Source of the DNA: Acidobacteriota bacterium | Lineage (GTDB): Bacteria > Acidobacteriota > Terriglobia > UBA7540 | Direction of reading: 5' to 3' | Assembly: GCA_003165615.1 (NCBI GenBank) | Contig: PLWR01000171.1 | Location: 1-6,064 of the forward strand | Length of the DNA stretch: 6,064 nucleotides | Shown: in pieces, positions 4,770 to 6,064 of the stretch | Layout of the letters: every line of letters begins with the position of its first letter | How positions within the stretch are numbered: position 1 is the stretch's first letter | The notes under the pieces: generated by a model | Databases searched by the model: none | What the model saw: only the letters and a program-made list of their open reading frames with translations | What the model was told of the DNA's origin: nothing | Translations under genes and position numbers: made by a program

Positions 4770-6064
4770 ATGGACGAAAAGAACAAGCTCTATTTTGGCG
4801 ATAACCTTCAAATTCTTCGCGAACACGTCGCGGACTCCAGCGTTGACCTGATTTACCTCGACCCGCCTTTCAACTCCAACGCCAACTACAACGTGCTCTT
4901 CAAGGAAAAGAGCGGTGAGGAATCCGCCGCGCAGATATTGGCATTCGAGGACACCTGGGGGTGGGGCTTGGAAGCCCAGGCATTCTATGAGGAGATCGTC
5001 ACAAGCGGCCCGCGCAAGCTTGCTGACCTCATACAAGCCCTGCGCGCCTTCCTTGGCACCAATGACATGATGGCCTATCTCGTGATGATGGCTATTCGGC
5101 TGGTGGAATTACACCGTGTGCTCAAGCTGACGGGAAGCATCTATCTGCACTGTGACCCGACGGCGAGCCACTACATCAAGCTTTTGATGGATGCTGTCTT
5201 TGGGGCTGATCACTTTCGTAACGAAATCATTTGGAAGCGAACGACGGCCCACAGCAGCGCTCAGAAGTACGCCCCAATTCATGACGTTTTGTTCTACTTC
5301 GTGAAGTCTCCAGGCCGAATTTGGAATTCTCCGCGAATTGGTTACACGGATGAATACCTTCAAAAGTACTACCGTTTCGACGATGGGGATGGGAGGCTCT
5401 ACTGGCGAGCCGACCTCTGCGCCGCCGGTATACGACACGGACGGTCTGGTGTGCCTTGGCGAGGGATTGACCCGACGGCCAAGGGTATGCACTGGAAGTT
5501 CACTGTGGAGAGGCTTGAAGAACTGGACGCCGAGGGCCGGATCTATTGGCCAAAGGGCGGGACGATGCCGCAGTACAAGCGATACCGCGAGGAGCTTAAA
5601 GGGAAGGCGGTTGCTGATCTATGGGACGATATTGACCGCATCAATCCAGTAGGTTCGGAACGCCTTGGGTTCCCCACGCAAAAACCCGAAGCGCTCCTCG
5701 AACGGATCATCAAGGCCAGCAGCAATGAAGGCGAAGTGGTTCTCGATCCTTTTTGCGGGTGCGGCACGGCTATTGCCGTGGCAGAAAAGCTCAAGCGCCG
5801 CTGGATAGGTATTGACATCACTTATCTTGCCATCAATCTTGTGCAGCGCCGCCTACGAGATAGTTTCGCGGAACAACTGAGCCCTTACGAGATCGTTGGC
5901 GCGCCAACCGACGTGCAGGGCGCGGAAGCCTTGAAAGAAATCAATCCGTACCAGTTCGAGTGGTGGGCGGTGGACTTGGTGAATGCGCGGCCAGCCAAGG
6001 ACCACAAAAAGGGCGCGGACAGGGGAATTGACGGCTACATCAACTTCTTCGACGACAAGAGCGG
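4770..6064 (+). CDS. DNA methyltransferase fused to Mrr-like nuclease, 3' partial
   Basis: This frame stays open to the window end: 431 residues, no stop. The N-terminal two thirds is a beta-class N4-cytosine/N6-adenine DNA methyltransferase, with motifs in the order IV...X-I: DPPF (31-34) catalytic loop, GSIYLHCDPTASHY (122-135), NEIIWKR (151-157), a variable central segment likely reading the target (about 160-295), TQKP (303-306), and the SAM-binding DPFCGCGTA (326-334) with RRWIGIDIT (343-351). From about 372 a different domain starts: YQFEWWAVDLV (394-404), then KKGADRGIDGYINF (413-426). The latter is the pattern of the first catalytic acid (D421) of Mrr-type PD-(D/E)xK endonucleases; the expected E/QxK lies beyond the window. 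The gene may thus encode both halves of a restriction-modification system in one chain. The start at 4770 has a poor ribosome site; ATG 4752 in the same frame (6 more residues) is the alternative. A type III Mod-like protein is a less likely reading. Confidence 0.93.
   Translation, partial: MDEKNKLYFGDNLQILREHVADSSVDLIYLDPPFNSNANYNVLFKEKSGEESAAQILAFEDTWGWGLEAQAFYEEIVTSGPRKLADLIQALRAFLGTNDMMAYLVMMAIRLVELHRVLKLTGSIYLHCDPTASHYIKLLMDAVFGADHFRNEIIWKRTTAHSSAQKYAPIHDVLFYFVKSPGRIWNSPRIGYTDEYLQKYYRFDDGDGRLYWRADLCAAGIRHGRSGVPWRGIDPTAKGMHWKFTVERLEELDAEGRIYWPKGGTMPQYKRYREELKGKAVADLWDDIDRINPVGSERLGFPTQKPEALLERIIKASSNEGEVVLDPFCGCGTAIAVAEKLKRRWIGIDITYLAINLVQRRLRDSFAEQLSPYEIVGAPTDVQGAEALKEINPYQFEWWAVDLVNARPAKDHKKGADRGIDGYINFFDDKS

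Noticed and set aside
4634..4786. 51-residue N-terminal extension of the small gene before lipA
   Set aside because: The strong AAGGAGG at 4639-4645 fixes the start at 4633, and the extension would overlap the divergent methyltransferase start.

Overview
The window looks like a chromosomal segment of a GC-rich Gram-negative bacterium. My best guess is Acidobacteriota, or a related soil or metagenomic lineage. The evidence is indirect: the LipA sequence style, a lipoprotein and a periplasmic TPR protein (so there is an outer membrane or periplasm), and intergenic runs of degenerate 7-bp repeats (GTCCGTT/GTCAGTT type) of a kind common in Acidobacteriota and filamentous cyanobacteria. No rRNA, tRNA, transposase, CRISPR array or phage gene is visible.

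Layout. 1-216: upstream region with a good sigma70-like promoter. 217-1104 (+): lipoprotein with a lipobox and a helical, TPR-like body, followed by an intrinsic terminator. 1225-1791 (-): YdeI/OmdA-family protein, convergent with the lipoprotein. 1792-2250: a divergent, gene-free spacer whose left part is a dense cluster of palindromes, including two copies of a 20-bp GGGCGG/CCGCCC hairpin. 2251-3252 (+): periplasmic TPR protein with a signal peptide. 3253-3384: convergent spacer largely made of two oppositely oriented arrays of degenerate heptamers. 3385-4281 (-): lipA, lipoyl synthase, complete with all cluster ligands. 4328-4633 (-): small conserved protein with a strong Shine-Dalgarno sequence, 46 nt upstream of lipA and possibly co-transcribed with it; a second type of heptamer array lies in that gap. 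4770-6064 (+): start of a large gene, cut by the window end, encoding a beta-class DNA methyltransferase that runs into what looks like an Mrr-like PD-(D/E)xK nuclease domain.

The genes do not form one pathway. LipA is core metabolism (lipoylation of 2-oxoacid dehydrogenases and GcvH). The lipoprotein and TPR protein are envelope proteins of unknown role. The most notable gene is the last one, a probable single-chain restriction-modification enzyme whose nuclease half lies mostly outside the window. I do not see a clearly new multi-gene system. The points most worth following are that fusion, the heptamer arrays (one overlapping the presumed lipA promoter), and the palindrome cluster between two divergent genes.
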